NCBI RefSeq assembly: GCF_026210795.1
Contig: NC_089436.1
Location: 1,736,001 to 1,800,000 of the forward strand
Source: Rhizophagus irregularis
Lineage: Eukaryota > Glomeromycota > Glomeromycetes > Glomerales > Glomeraceae
Length of the DNA: 64,000 nucleotides
Reading direction: 5' to 3'
This document shows, piece after piece, positions 22,901-34,387 of the stretch. Each line of letters opens with the position of its first letter. The first letter of the stretch is position 1. Both the position numbers and the translations under genes were made by a program. The notes under the pieces were generated by a model. That model was not told the DNA's origin. It made no database searches and was given only the letters and a program-made list of their open reading frames with translations.

Positions 22901-24329
22901 TTATATACAATTAGTACTTAATATCTGATATCTTAAAAATTATGTAACTGATTAGCAAATATATATTTATTATAAAAATACTTTTTTTTAATAATTAATC
23001 TAATTTTAATGTATTACATTATAATGAATTTTTATAGATTTTATCAAAAATCTTATTTTTTTTTAAATTTTTAGTTATAATTAAATTTAAATTTTATAGT
23101 CTTAATGCATTAATATTGATTAAGTAAATTTATAAATTATAATATTAAAAAAAATTTAAATTTTCAGGTCAATACTCAATGTTATACATTTTTTATTACA
23201 AATTTTTTAGTTATAATTAAATTTTAAATTTTATAGTTTTAATGCATTAATATTGATTAAGTAAATTAAAGTTATAATTGGAAAATAAAAAAAAATTTTA
23301 ATTAAAATTAATGAAAATTTGTTATTTTCAAAATATTTTGATATAAGTTTTATTGCAAATTATTATTTGTGATGTTGAAAAATAATTTTTCTGATATATC
23401 AAATTAGGACTAAGTATTAATAAAAGTAATGAGATTTTACTTATCAAGGTTCCAGTATATCGAATTTCACTGTGTATTTGAATAGGATGTAATTGCGTTA
23501 TTTTGGTAATTTTACAAATTATAAAATGTCCGATTAGTTTATGAAGTATTTCACATTTACTCGATCATTATTCTGACATATTATTACAATTTTATATAAT
23601 TAGCGGAATATTAATTGTTCAATTTTGCATATTATAAACGGATAATAAAATTCTCAAAAACAAGTTTCCTTTGAGAATGATATTTTTTTATATTTAATAA
23701 AAAATATCAACTAGTAGCTCAAAGAAACAATTTAATGATTATGATAAAGAGGACCGTTCCCTAAATCAATAGAGAGAAAAACACAAATTTTCAAAAAAAA
23801 ACAGCAATTACCAGAATACTAAAAAAAAAATCAATGTTACGTCATACTATCCAATATTATATACGAACAGTTAAAAACAAACATTGAATCCCCAAATATG
23901 CGAAATTAATAAAAAAAATTGTGGTGTTATCAAACAATGATTGTTGTAAAAATTCCCAACCCCAAAAAAACAATAAATAAATGTAATAATAAGAAATAAA
24001 ACCCATAATCATACCTAGTGTATATAATAAATTACTAAACTTGTATATTCTAGGCTCAAAAAAATTAAATAATAACCAAAGCATATATAATAAGATACTA
24101 AAAATTATAAATTAAGATTAAATAACAGCAGATTAAAGTATTAAGTACACGAATAATTCATTAAATAGATTTTTTTTTTTGATTTTTTTTTGATTTTTCT
24201 TTTTTTTTGCACAACCTAATTCTCATGTTCTTCATATCCAATAAATTATAATTTATCTATCATTATGAGTGAGCCAAGCACTCAAGACAAAAAGAAAAAA
24301 AATTGAAACTTCCAAGTCAACGGAGATCA
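19979..24329. other. AT desert with faint gene/transposon relics
   Basis: No intact gene. 20,520-20,740 is somewhat richer in GC and reads like a decayed coding piece. 20,930-21,260 contains a broken reading frame (VNNTVNNLLKDSRNHEKALK, then MFEWQCSIMIYSLI) of unknown origin. From about 21,300 to 23,350 the sequence is extreme AT, with hardly any G or C and no open frames of note. A 75-codon minus-strand frame at 23,857-24,084 (very hydrophobic: MLWLLFNFFEPRIYKF...) might be a small membrane protein but has no support beyond being open. Confidence 0.5.
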
Positions 24330-26290
24330 TCAATAATATAAAGAATAATCTGTAAAATAATTTTCATAATCATTTTTATTATTTAATTTATCGGCAAATA
24401 AAAAATCCTCTTCGCGTTCATCAACTGGTGTAGTATAAAGCGGAGCACGAAAGTAGCTTGAGGGAGTTAAAGGCTTGTAATAATTGCTTTCATTATTATT
24501 AGCCCGAATGTTATTGTTAGCGCTAGAAGAGTTTGTGTAAGAACAAAAGCTAAAATATCCGTCGTTATTATTTGTTCTCGGTGGAGAATTTGAAGGGGTT
24601 AAAGGATAACTATTAAACTTTCCATTGCTAACATTATTATCAGATGACATCGCTCGATGTTGTTGTTGTTGACTTGTTATACTATGATTAAGGGATAGCG
24701 CTGGAGGATTTGAAAAAAGTGAAAACGTGGGAGCAGAAGCTGAAAGAGAAAAATTGCTACTTCCTGTGGGAGTAGTTGATGGAGGAGTAACATATCCAGA
24801 CTTTCTAATTGGAGTGCCGATAGGTTCTTGAGAATTTTGGAAACGTGGTGGTGGAACAGTGATTTTGTTAACAAAAGGAAATGAAGTTGTCTTCGCTCGT
24901 GTGGGAACAAGTGGAGGAGTTTTAATGTTCGACTTATATTTAGCTTCAGTTTCATCCAATGAAGAATCGCTATTAAAATATCGAAGGTTATGAGCGGCAA
25001 TTGCATTATCTAACTTTCTTTGTTGAATTTGAAGTAAAATGCGTTCTTCTTCAAGGATCTTTGCTTTTTCAATGAGTTCATCATCATCCAACAACGAATG
25101 TGGTTGTGCAAAAAGTGGTGTACTTGGAGATAAGTTAGAAGAAGGAGTAAGTGGATGAGGAGTAAATGGACCGTTGGAAAGTGGTGTTGAAGGATATCCT
25201 GGTGAATAATCATCCCATTCGTCTAAAATATTAAAAAAAAAACCAATTAATTATATATTACTGCGCCAAACATTTTTATTTGCTGACATTTTTCTTTTAA
25301 ATTTTACCGGAAAATCTGCTGTTATTAAAACCGTATCTTCCGCCGCAATTCTCTATATCTCTAAATTTCATCAATGCATCATCATTAGGACTTGAATCAT
25401 CAAAGTGATACAATGGGTGACGTAATGGAGAAAGCACATCATCGGTATTATCAAATCCATATGATCCATATGATCCATATGGAGTAAATGGAGTTGAGGG
25501 AGTTGAGGGAGTTGAAGGCAAACCATGAGTAGGATAAAATTTCATCGCAGATGGATTTCTGTTAAATGATAATCCTTGAATAGATGAAATACTTCGTTGA
25601 TGTTTTAGCATATTCCTATTGGGCTGCTGTGAATGCGTTGAGTGAGAATGCGATCTTTGATGAAACGTATTTATTACTGTTTCTTTAATTGAAGATAAAA
25701 TTGATCTATTAATACAAAAAAAAGAAGAAGAAGAAGAATAATAATAATAATAATAAATAGAGTACCATTAGTCCTTTTCTGTAAAGGTGCAGAGGGCACC
25801 CGTCCAGCAGGTCCTTGGAATCGATTATAAGCATTATTTTTGGAATATTCAAGCATTCTTGATACACATTTAATTTCTATTTATAATAAGATCCAAGATA
25901 AGAATAAATATTTATTTAAATTCAATGCAGATTTCATCAATTACTTACCATCAAATTGTGATCTAAAAGCACGTGCTTCGTCGTCATCTTGCGATTCTAC
26001 AAAGGAAAATAATTTTTTTTAAAAAAAAAAGATGACGATAAAATATTTTTTCAATAAAATCTTCTATTACCATGTGAGGCCTTAACATTCTGTTGCTGGA
26101 TTTTTTCGTTAGATGAAATTTCCTTTTCATCGGTAGAAGTGGGTAAATTTGTTGTCATGTTATTTTCCATATCATCAATCTTATTATTTTTTTGTTCTTC
26201 CAAGGAATCATTCGATTTGTTGATAGCAGAAACACCGTTCGCACAGCGAGTTGCTGAAGAATCATCAAATTCTTCTTGAAATGGGAACAT
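24330..26290 (-). CDS. Ser/Pro/Asn-rich, largely disordered protein (548 aa, 5 exons)
   Basis: Minus-strand exons 26290-26071, 25996-25949, 25876-25766, 25682-25308 and 25222-24330 join in frame. The intron between exons 3 and 4 contains a TTC/TTA microsatellite. The product starts MFPFQEEFDDSSATRC. It has an EARAFRSQFDGEIKCVSRML helix, a FQGPAGRVPSAPLQKRTN segment, a His/Ser/Gln patch, a repeat (TPSTPSTPFTPYGSYGSYG), and one clear helix/coiled coil (DDDELIEKAKILEEERILLQ and onward, in exon 5). Long S/P/T/N-rich stretches follow with a QQQQH run, ending in an acidic, Tyr-rich tail (FTDYSLYY). Many SP/TP sites suggest phospho-regulation. No catalytic domain and no recognised family; a scaffold or RNA/cytoskeletal regulator is conceivable. 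Confidence 0.8.
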
Positions 26291-27776
26291 TTTTCATGAA
26301 TATGTTTAATAAAAAAGGCTTTTTTTTTTACAAAAAAAGAGTAACTTTATAGTAAGGAAGAAAAAAATATATTTATTATTTTAGATTTAAAAAATTCTTT
26401 AAAAAGAAGATTTTGTGGTAAAAAAGTAATAGTTGATAAAATTTCGTATTTTTTTTTTCTTTTTTATTTTTTTTGTTATGTTTGAATATGTTTGTTCGTT
26501 CCTTCGTGGGATAATAAATTTTTCTTATTCCTTACTAAAAACAACTCTTTTTTTCCTTAAAAAAAGAGAGTTAAATTTTATTTTTTTTCCGAAAAATCGA
26601 GAAAAAAAAACTTAAAAGTTGGCCTTTTTCATGTATTAAACGTAAAGAAAAAAAGAGTCGAAAAACAATTCCGCAACGAATGCTTATGAGACAAAAGAGA
26701 GAAAGCGGAAAAAAAGGTAAAAAAAATTTAAACAACAAATTACACATATTTAAACAACTATGCAAATCCTAATGACTGTTTAACGGTAAAAAAAAGGATA
26801 AATTAGGCTAGAAGATTTATTTTTGTAGTTTGGATTTTATTTTTAGGGTTATGAAATGACATTGACAAAGTAAGTCATTCAACCTATTTTGTTAATAAAT
26901 ATAAATTATATTAAATCGGAAAATGGAACAAAAATGGAACCGATATCCGCGATATCGAATTTTATTAGATATGTTTAAATTTAATATAATCTTATTTCTG
27001 AAAACTGTGTAAATTTGAAAGATCAAAAAAAAAAAAAGAGAGATATAAAAATGAAATAAAGTATTACGTAACTGTTTTCTTATATTTAAAAGTTTGTTTT
27101 AATAAAGTTTTTTTGCTCCGAAATTTATGTAATTTAAATAAACATATGCTGCGCAGGATTTCCATTCATGCAATGTGAACCTTATAGTGCATTTAATATT
27201 TAAACAGAAGGATTTCCATTATGGATGTTCTGTTTAGTTTAATTTCGGAGAAATGTTTGTAAATTTATGAATAAACTTAGGTGATAGGTGACGTTTAACT
27301 AAGTCAGAAATAGAATAAAGTTTGATAACCGTCTAATCCTAAAACATATATTTCTTTTTTTTATAGATTTGTCAAATAATGAGATAAATAATGGTTCATA
27401 TGATTTATCATCAATAAATCTAAAATTCGAGTATTAGACTGATATATATATATATATATATTAAAAAGCATACGTTATTTGGTATTCTGAGATGATTTTC
27501 CCCCTAATTTTCATGATATTTTATATGATTCGTTTTCTCCCTTTTCATATGAAAATAATTTCACACGTGGCGCAGAGATTTGTATATTTATAGATGAAAC
27601 AGTTAAACCCGATGCAACCATTGAGTTTCAAAATTCTTATATTTGTTGCACGTAAAAAAAATATTATTTAATTTTTGATGTAAGCGTTGATGGAAATATT
27701 TTTTTATTATTATTTAAAGAGGACAAAGATGATGTTTTTATATAATAAATATTTCTTGATGTTAATGAAATAAATA
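26291..27776. other. Intergenic region upstream of the disordered-protein gene
   Basis: 26,291-26,620 is the likely promoter and leader of the minus-strand gene, with long A and T tracts. 26,770-27,770 is AT-rich DNA with an (AT)n run at about 27,446-27,462 and a slightly GC-richer patch at 27,480-27,620 that shows no convincing frame. Nothing else is recognised. Confidence 0.4.
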
Positions 27777-27975
27777 CAACCAGACCTCTATAATTGCACT
27801 CTCCATAATTTACACCCATTTTGTATACCCTCTATAAATGCACTCTCCGGTTCGGTCCTGAGCTTATATGATCTCTAATTATTTTACCTCTATAAATGCA
27901 CACCCTCTCTAAGTGCACTATTTTGAAAATTATGCATATGGTCCCAAGGGGTGTGTAATTATGGAGGTCTGACTG
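27777..27975. mobile_element. TA-flanked MITE, 199 bp
   Basis: Inverted ends CAACCAGACCTCTATAATTG (left) and CAGTCAGACCTCCATAATTA (reverse complement of the right end). TA is duplicated at 27,775-27,776 and 27,976-27,977. Inside, the word TATAAATGCAC/CTCTATAAATGCAC is repeated. Same class as the elements at 5,513, 40,798 and 53,418. Confidence 0.8.
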
Positions 27976-29005
27976 TATTTCAAATAAATAAACACATGTA
28001 GGTATGAATTAATTAAAGCGATTAACATTATTGATCTTTTCCTAAATAACAATTATAATATTGATATGTTATTATGATCCATCCCATGGAGATAATGAGA
28101 ATCCAGTAACCGTTTTTTTGGCGACAATATACTGAAATGGTCAGTGAATGAAACTAAAAGGATACTAATATATGACTATATGACTATATAAGTTTTTACG
28201 GTAATATTTCCATTTTCATTTGATTGAAAATCCATTCTAAATATTTCTAAATGATTTTTTTTTTTTTAATTAAACTAATGAATCAGTTATACATATAATG
28301 CACATTGTTTCTTTGCATACTACAGATATACGCAATTATTAACTTGGCGCAGCATACAAAGTAAAAATTTCCGATGTGTCAAAGGAAAACCGGAAATTGG
28401 CCGATATAGTTAAGACTAATTTTTCGGTATCGGAGTATATAATATATAATGCACGTGATAATTTTCATATTGAATATAAAACAATTACAAAAAAAAGTTC
28501 GATTGTGATCATCCGATTACATTGATTACATTTTTCTACTTTTTTTTTTCTTTTTGAGGATGAATTTATAATAAATTTCATTATTATAAAATTTTCCCAC
28601 GCCAAAAACGATCCAAATTTAATAACTTGCCGTTAGAAATGATTGGCGTGACATTGTTTTAACAAATTACAACTTTCATACGAAAAAAAAACAATGCATG
28701 AGGCCATTCAATTTACAAATCATAAAGAACCGATATGAGAAATCATTTTCGAGAAAAAATTTTTTTTCCCGAAACATCATGCATGGTGCCCGAGGAAGTG
28801 CAGTAATAGCAGATTTAACAATTGAAGAAATATGCCTCATATATCCTAAATTTGGTTAGAAAGATCGGATTTATACTTTACATAAATCCGTGCCCATTTC
28901 ACTGTTTCTTATTCAAGTTCTCTCTCTCCCTTTTTTTTTTCTTATTTGAATATAAAAAAAATTAATTGAGATTATCCTTGGTTTTTTATTTGATTTTTAA
29001 GGATA
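27976..29005. other. Intergenic and 5' region of the BTB gene
   Basis: AT-rich DNA with poly-T/poly-A tracts. A CT-rich tract immediately precedes the BTB gene (about 28,915-28,945, TTCTCTCTCTCCC), a common feature of fungal promoters. No other feature is seen. Confidence 0.4.
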
Positions 29006-30507
29006 ATGTCTCAGCTTTTTTCAGGACTCTCACAGGATTTTTCACGGTTACTCAAAGATGCAGATGATTATAATGTTATCATTGAAGTTGGAGAAGGTTC
29101 AAATATGAAGAAATTTCATGCACATTCAGTTATACTTCGTGCACGCTCTCCATATTTTCATAGCGCCTTATCTAGTGAATGGTCACGGAAAGAGAATGGA
29201 TGTATCGTTTTTAAACAACTTGGAGTGTTACCATCAATATTTAGAATTTTAATAAAGTAAATATCATCTTCCATTCAAAATTTTTTTTTTTTATTTAGTA
29301 GAGTTGAAAGAAACTTAAGTCTAAATTTTTAACCTCCTTTTCTTTTAGGTATATATACAGTGGAACGATAATATTAGATGAGCACCAAGGAAATGATCTT
29401 TTTGAAATATTAGCAGCAGCTGACCAATTTCTTCTTTATGAATTATTAGAATATTTGCAAGATTATATTATTCAAAATAGAACTGATTGGATAAAAAGAA
29501 ATCTTGTAAAAATTTTACATTCTGCTGTGAAGCAAAAATCATATCAAAAACTTCAAAACTTTTGTAACAAATTAATTACAGAAAATGCTCGAATATTATT
29601 TGAAGCAAAAGATTTTAATTCTGTGAGTGAAAATGTTCTTGTTTCTGTACTTCAGCGAGATGATCTTGGTTTACAAGAAGTTGAAATATGGAATAAAGTT
29701 ATTCAATGGGGTATTGCCAACACTTCAAACCTTAAAGGTAATGTTACTAGCTGGAATAAAGAAGATTTTATGTTTTTGGAAAGGACTATGCATAGAGTAA
29801 TTCCGCTTTTGAGACTTTTTCAGATGAGCCCTGCTGATTATTGTCATAAGGTTAGACCATACAAGCAATTATTTCCAAAAAACTTACAAGAAGATCTTTT
29901 GTGTTACTACCTTGCCAATGATCAACCAAAGTCCGCTAATATTCTTCCTCCAAGAGTGTCACCTATCAAAATTGATTCAACTATTATTGGACCACAACAT
30001 ACAGCACTTATTGCAAGATGGTTAGATAATGAACCTACTATTAGACATGGAATTCAATATAATTTTACACTTCTCTTTCGAGCAAGTCGTGATGGTTATT
30101 CTATTAACGCGTTGAAACAACAATGTGCTTGCAAAGGACCAACAATTTTAGTTTTGAAACTCCGTGACTCTGGACAATTAATAGGAGGATATAATCCGAT
30201 TGGATGGAAAAGTGTAAAATTTGGTCGAGGACGAGGTACAAAAGAAAGTTTTATTTTTACACTTGGGGATGGGACTTCACCTTATGATGCACGAATCTCT
30301 CGGATAGCTTATGATAATTGTGATACGGAAATTGACGATTTAATATGGATCGGCCCAAAGTTTGGCAAAGGTCCGGATCTATGGGTCCGGATGAATGCAG
30401 ATCAAAGTGGAGAAGCACGAAAGGGTACTTATGAAAGCAGTATTTTGGAGACTGAGGGAAGATTTAGATGGATAGAGTGTGAAATATTTTCTTTAATGAA
30501 GAAATAA
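29006..30507 (+). CDS. BTB-BACK-TLDc domain protein (469 aa, 2 exons)
   Basis: Exons 29006-29256 and 29349-30507 join across a 92-bp intron, restoring KYIYSGTIIL. Residues about 20-120 form a BTB/POZ fold (NVIIEVGEG, FHAHSVILRARSPYFHSAL, then YIYSG and DLFEILAAADQFLLYEL), which mediates dimerisation and often cullin-3 binding. Residues about 125-235 fit the BACK helices. A TLDc domain occupies roughly 305-465 (STIIGPQHTALIARWL, FTLLFRASRDGYS, LIGGYNPIGW, FIFTLGDG, and the final EIFSL). The combination matches a BTB-TLDc family I recall as strongly expanded in glomeromycete fungi, with proposed roles in oxidative-stress or substrate-adaptor functions. Intact, normal length, single small intron. 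Confidence 0.92.
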
Positions 30508-31604
30508 TCTTTATAAAATACGTAAAAAATTTTTTTTTTGTATTTGTTGAGTGTTAGTGATACAAAATCATAGATTATAAATATACATATAGATCATCAA
30601 ATGTAATGACCTTTTATGAATAGATTTTTTTTTAATATATATATAATTATATATGTGCCGTAAAAAAAAAAATTTTTTTCTTTATGTTGCTTATTTTTAA
30701 TTTCTCATACTTACTAAAACAACTAAGCACATTTTGAAACGGTCACATTCTTTGAAATGCATAAATGCACATTATCACGCTCGAAAATAGCCTAAATTCT
30801 CAAATTGTTAATATTCCGTTTTTAATAAAATGCAAAATCGGCCAAGATTTCTCAAAGTGACAATAAAAAGGTTGGTTATCAAGCTCGTCCTTCCAAATTC
30901 AGCGAATTTCGCGTGTTAATGCATCATTATTTTATTACAAAATTTTTTTCTTGAAGACATTCTTATGAAATCAATATTCTGTATTTCTCTTTTTTTTTCT
31001 TTCTTTTTTTTTAAGAAAAAAAAATATATACAGTATTATTTTCATTTAGCCGATAACAAAAATTTTGCTGAACCTTTTTACTATACCAGAACCGAATAAG
31101 ACGCATTTGACCTTCATAAACCTTAAATTAATAATTATGCTATCGTATGTAGTCTTGCACACGATTTAAGGAGGTATTGCCATCAAACCTTTTTATTAAC
31201 TATACCCGGACCGGATAAGGCGCATTTGATCTTCATAAACTTTAAATTAGTAATTATGCTATAATTTGTAGGTCTAAATTATCAAAAGACTATTATTTCT
31301 CACGTATGGACTTCCATCGAATACTCATGAATATTAAATTACGTAGAATTATGACGTATCCCCAAGATTTTACGTAACTTCAAATAAAGCCATAAATGAG
31401 ATGATTTTCATATATTTGTATCATGAAAATCTTTCTATCTTTTTTTTTTGAAAAACATTTTACCTTTTCGTACCCGGTCGCAAATTTTCGGACAAAGAAT
31501 TTTCTGCGGTAAAACCTCAAAAAAATCCTAAGGCTTTAATAATTTTTTTTTTTTAACTTTTTTTCTAATATGTTTAATACTAAATATTGTAGATAATAAC
31601 AACC
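30508..31604. other. Intergenic; contains a duplicated 115-bp segment
   Basis: Two imperfect direct copies share CGCATTTGA(C/T)CTTCATAAAC and TAATTATGCTAT (about 31,065-31,150 and 31,180-31,272). The rest is AT-rich. The 3' flank of the BTB gene has an (AT)n stretch at 30,636-30,650. No gene is recognised. Confidence 0.5.
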
Positions 31605-32745
31605 ATGTATCGAACAAAAGGCTATAATAATAATAATTATGGAGATCAACAGCTTTGGATAAAAGTTGATCTCAAGGAAATTCGGTTTTATCCAAGTAGA
31701 GATATCATTCGAAAATTCCAGTGTAGACAAATAGAATTATTATTTAAATATACAAATAATTGTATAGCAATTAATTTTATCGAGGGTCGGGAAGTTCATG
31801 AGATAAGGATTCCTCTCGAACAAATTACTAAATTTAGAGTTATTCAAAATAAACATATAGAATTTGAGTTTTGCAAGGATTTCAGAAGGGCTGTAAGTTA
31901 TTTCAAATATTATCATTGCAGTCGTCTTTATTTAAATTCTTTATAAAGATGATTAATTTATTGGGTAATTTTTTTTTAAGTATTTTGTTCATCTTAAAAA
32001 TAATCAAAATTCAAATACAGTTCATAAGACTCAAAAAGATCCAACGAGCGGTTGTATTAAAGATGCTACAAAGTTATCGTTTACACCTTGTGATAAAGTT
32101 CATCCTATGACGATTTTTATGTTTGAAATTGGAATCAAAAAGTGGGCGCCTCGTTTAATTGTAAGTATAACCATTTTTTTTTTAATTTTTGTAATAATTT
32201 TATTTTTAAATTTTATTTGGTACATGAAAAATTTTTTTTTTTAGGAAAGTGAGGATGACAAAGATGAAATACAAATTCATGAGGTGAATGATAATTAATT
32301 ATACTCAATTATCATATATAATATATGTATCTATTGATTCTAATATTAACAAATTCATAAAGGATCTGATAATCGAAGACAACCCTTCACTAAACCCTTC
32401 TCTACATAGTATTACATCTGAGGTAAAGATTCTTTATATATAAAATAACTGGTTTGCAAGAATATTATTATACATTTTTTTTTATAAAATCCTTTTCATT
32501 TTTAGTACCTTATGACATGCAACTTCATGGATTTCACAAGCGACATTCGCTTGCCTGCTGAAATTACATTTTCGGATTTATTGAAAGAAATAAATAGAAA
32601 ATTAGAATGTGATGTAAATACTTTTAAATATAAAATTAATGATGAAGAAATGATTATGGTTGAAAATGAGGGAGATTGGAATATTGCTAAAATGAATCTT
32701 AGGGAACAAAAGATTTCATGTTTCGATATCTATATAGTGGAGTAA
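31605..32745 (+). CDS. Protein with C-terminal PB1-like domain (about 252 aa, 5 exons)
   Basis: Proposed exons are 31605-31892, about 32029-32160, 32245-32283, 32363-32422 and 32506-32745, all phase 0. The acceptor of exon 2 is the least certain: an upstream AG at 32,020 would change the phase unless a very small extra exon exists. The N-terminal 96 residues look like a compact beta-rich module (LWIKVDLKEIRFYPS, INFIEGREVHEIRIPLEQIT). The last exon resembles a PB1 domain: DIRLPAEITFSDLLKEINRK, then YKINDEEMIMVENEGDW, which fits the acidic OPCA motif. PB1 domains pair acidic and basic faces in polarity and NADPH-oxidase complexes, so this is probably an adaptor. The N-terminal module is unrecognised. 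Confidence 0.7.
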
Positions 32746-33029
32746 GCTGCAAATATAACTGAGGTTTGTGTATAATTTAACCAAAAATTTTGTATATATA
32801 TATATATATTATTTAAACATATTTATAATATATCTACAGTATATTCTTTTAAAGTGCATCATTCTTTCTAATACTTCTTTTGATTAAACCTAAATAATTG
32901 ATATTAACGAGATATTAAATGATATAAAAATTATTAAATTATTAAAGTTTATTTCACTTATTTTATAGAATAACAATTGAAAAAGAACAGGCTGTCGTAT
33001 TACTTGCGTAGATTGCTTGACATGAAACT
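32746..33029. other. 3' flank of the PB1 gene
   Basis: AT-rich, with an (AT)n run at about 32,797-32,810. Nothing else is seen. Confidence 0.4.
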
Positions 33030-33159
33030 TTATTAAAAAAAAAACTTGTGGTGTTTAAAAAGAATCAAAGCAAGAAATTTGAAGTTCAGCATTAAAATTA
33101 ATGTAGTCCGTGTGACAGATGTGACAGATAATGTGTACATGTGATACTCATGTGATCGT

Positions 33160-33375
33160 GAATGAATATGAGGCGGAGTTTTTTTTTCACCCTTTCTTTT
33201 CTTATCTTTTATATATTCCCTTCCGCTTTCGCCTACGGGAGGCATTGCACTTATTTAGCGGATTTGTCTATGTTAGATTTCTATGTAAGAGTTGTCACTG
33301 TTGTAACTGTATTTACCTTAATGTATTCCCCCATTTATCTACTGTATATAAATAAAAAATAAATAAATAAAAAAG
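33160..33375 (+). mobile_element. Probable LINE-like 3' end with TAAA-rich tail
   Basis: The segment ends in a non-coding 3' region and an A-rich tail of TAAATAAA units (about 33,345-33,372). It looks like a 5'-truncated retrotransposon 3' end on the plus strand. The CGCCTACGGGAGGC box near 33,230-33,243 is GC-rich and could form part of a tail hairpin. No reverse-transcriptase frame remains and no clear target duplication was found. The overlapping open frames are spurious. Confidence 0.35.
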
Positions 33376-34018
33376 AACGCTCCCTCTTACCCGCTCCATT
33401 TCCGAATTCTAAGCCAGAATCTACAAAAAAGGAACGTTCTTATATAAAATCAACTATTCACAAAACCTTTCCCAACTAGAAACTCGACAAGATTCTTCAC
33501 TACTTGTATAATAGTCATCATATAATGGGCACTAATAGTTAATATTAATGCTGTTGATGCCGTTACAAGTCACGCGTTTTTGTTTGTTAAAGTGCCGCTT
33601 GACGAAATGTGGCCTTGCTCTTGACAGATTTTCAACACAAAAGAGTGTCTAGTTGCAATGTGAAATTGTTGTGTCTCAACATATATAAAGTAGCTGAAAA
33701 AAGGATTCCGGGCGGGAGCTACCAAATATAATGTAAAAAATAGTATTCATAATTAGCAATTACTATTTTATTATTACCTTAAATTGATATTGGGAAAATA
33801 GAATCTATAGATACAATTTATTTAATAGATAAGATTATTTCTTGAAGTTTTCCAATATCTATTGTCTACATACACGAGGAAAAAATCCCCTTTGCAGCTC
33901 TGGAATATGAGGTTCTTCAATTAGTGACTTCAAAAAGATGGCTAAGCGCGTTTATGAATTGTTTCAAGCCCGACTGCCCGAGGATTAGCAAATCTATATG
34001 TAGTTGACCAGCTCAGAT
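33376..34018. other. Intergenic; a TATA-like element near 33,680
   Basis: Mixed-composition DNA without a supported gene. 33,540-33,720 is relatively GC-rich, with a TATATAAAG box at about 33,681-33,690, but no ORF follows within a plausible distance. Confidence 0.35.
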
Positions 34019-34034
34019 GGAAGAAAATGAATTT

Positions 34035-34371
34035 ATTTTATTTATTTATTTTATTTCTAAAAGAGTAGTAGAACTAAGACTATTACAAATAAAAGTAGTT
34101 GGCATTTTCACGCGAAATAACTAATATGCGTGTATAGAACCCAGAACTTCATCCCCTACGGGACCTCTTCGGTAGAGATTTAGGGTGACCCAACTAGGGC
34201 CACCCTAAACCCATCCCGGACCACCTACATCAGTGGGTATTTTTTGGTATTTGGGGCCAACTGCAGCGTGTCGAGGGGAGGATGCACTTGCAGAGCTCCC
34301 ACATGACCGCCTTAGCTATACATTGAGGCATGCCCACACTTTGGTGTAAGGATGAATTGGTTGACCACCTG
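34035..34371 (-). mobile_element. SINE-like retroposon, 337 bp, 16-bp target duplication
   Basis: A GC-rich body (about 34,115-34,371) is read on the minus strand, starting CCCAGGTGGTCAACC and ending in an AAATAAATAAA-type tail (plus strand 34,035-34,060). The flanks carry GGAAGAAAATGAATTT at 34,019-34,034 and 34,372-34,387, a hallmark of target-primed retroposition. TAGCTAAGGCGG on the minus strand fits an RNA polymerase III A box. A B box is not clear. No coding capacity. Confidence 0.75.
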
Positions 34372-34387
34372 GGAAGAAAATGAATTT

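Noticed and set aside
21300-23350. Mitochondrial DNA insertion as the cause of extreme AT content
   Set aside because: No mitochondrial gene, tRNA or intron motif is visible; composition alone is not evidence.
33131-33362. Two overlapping plus-strand open frames of 66-74 codons
   Set aside because: They lie in a probable retrotransposon 3' end with an A-rich tail, and neither encodes a recognisable domain.
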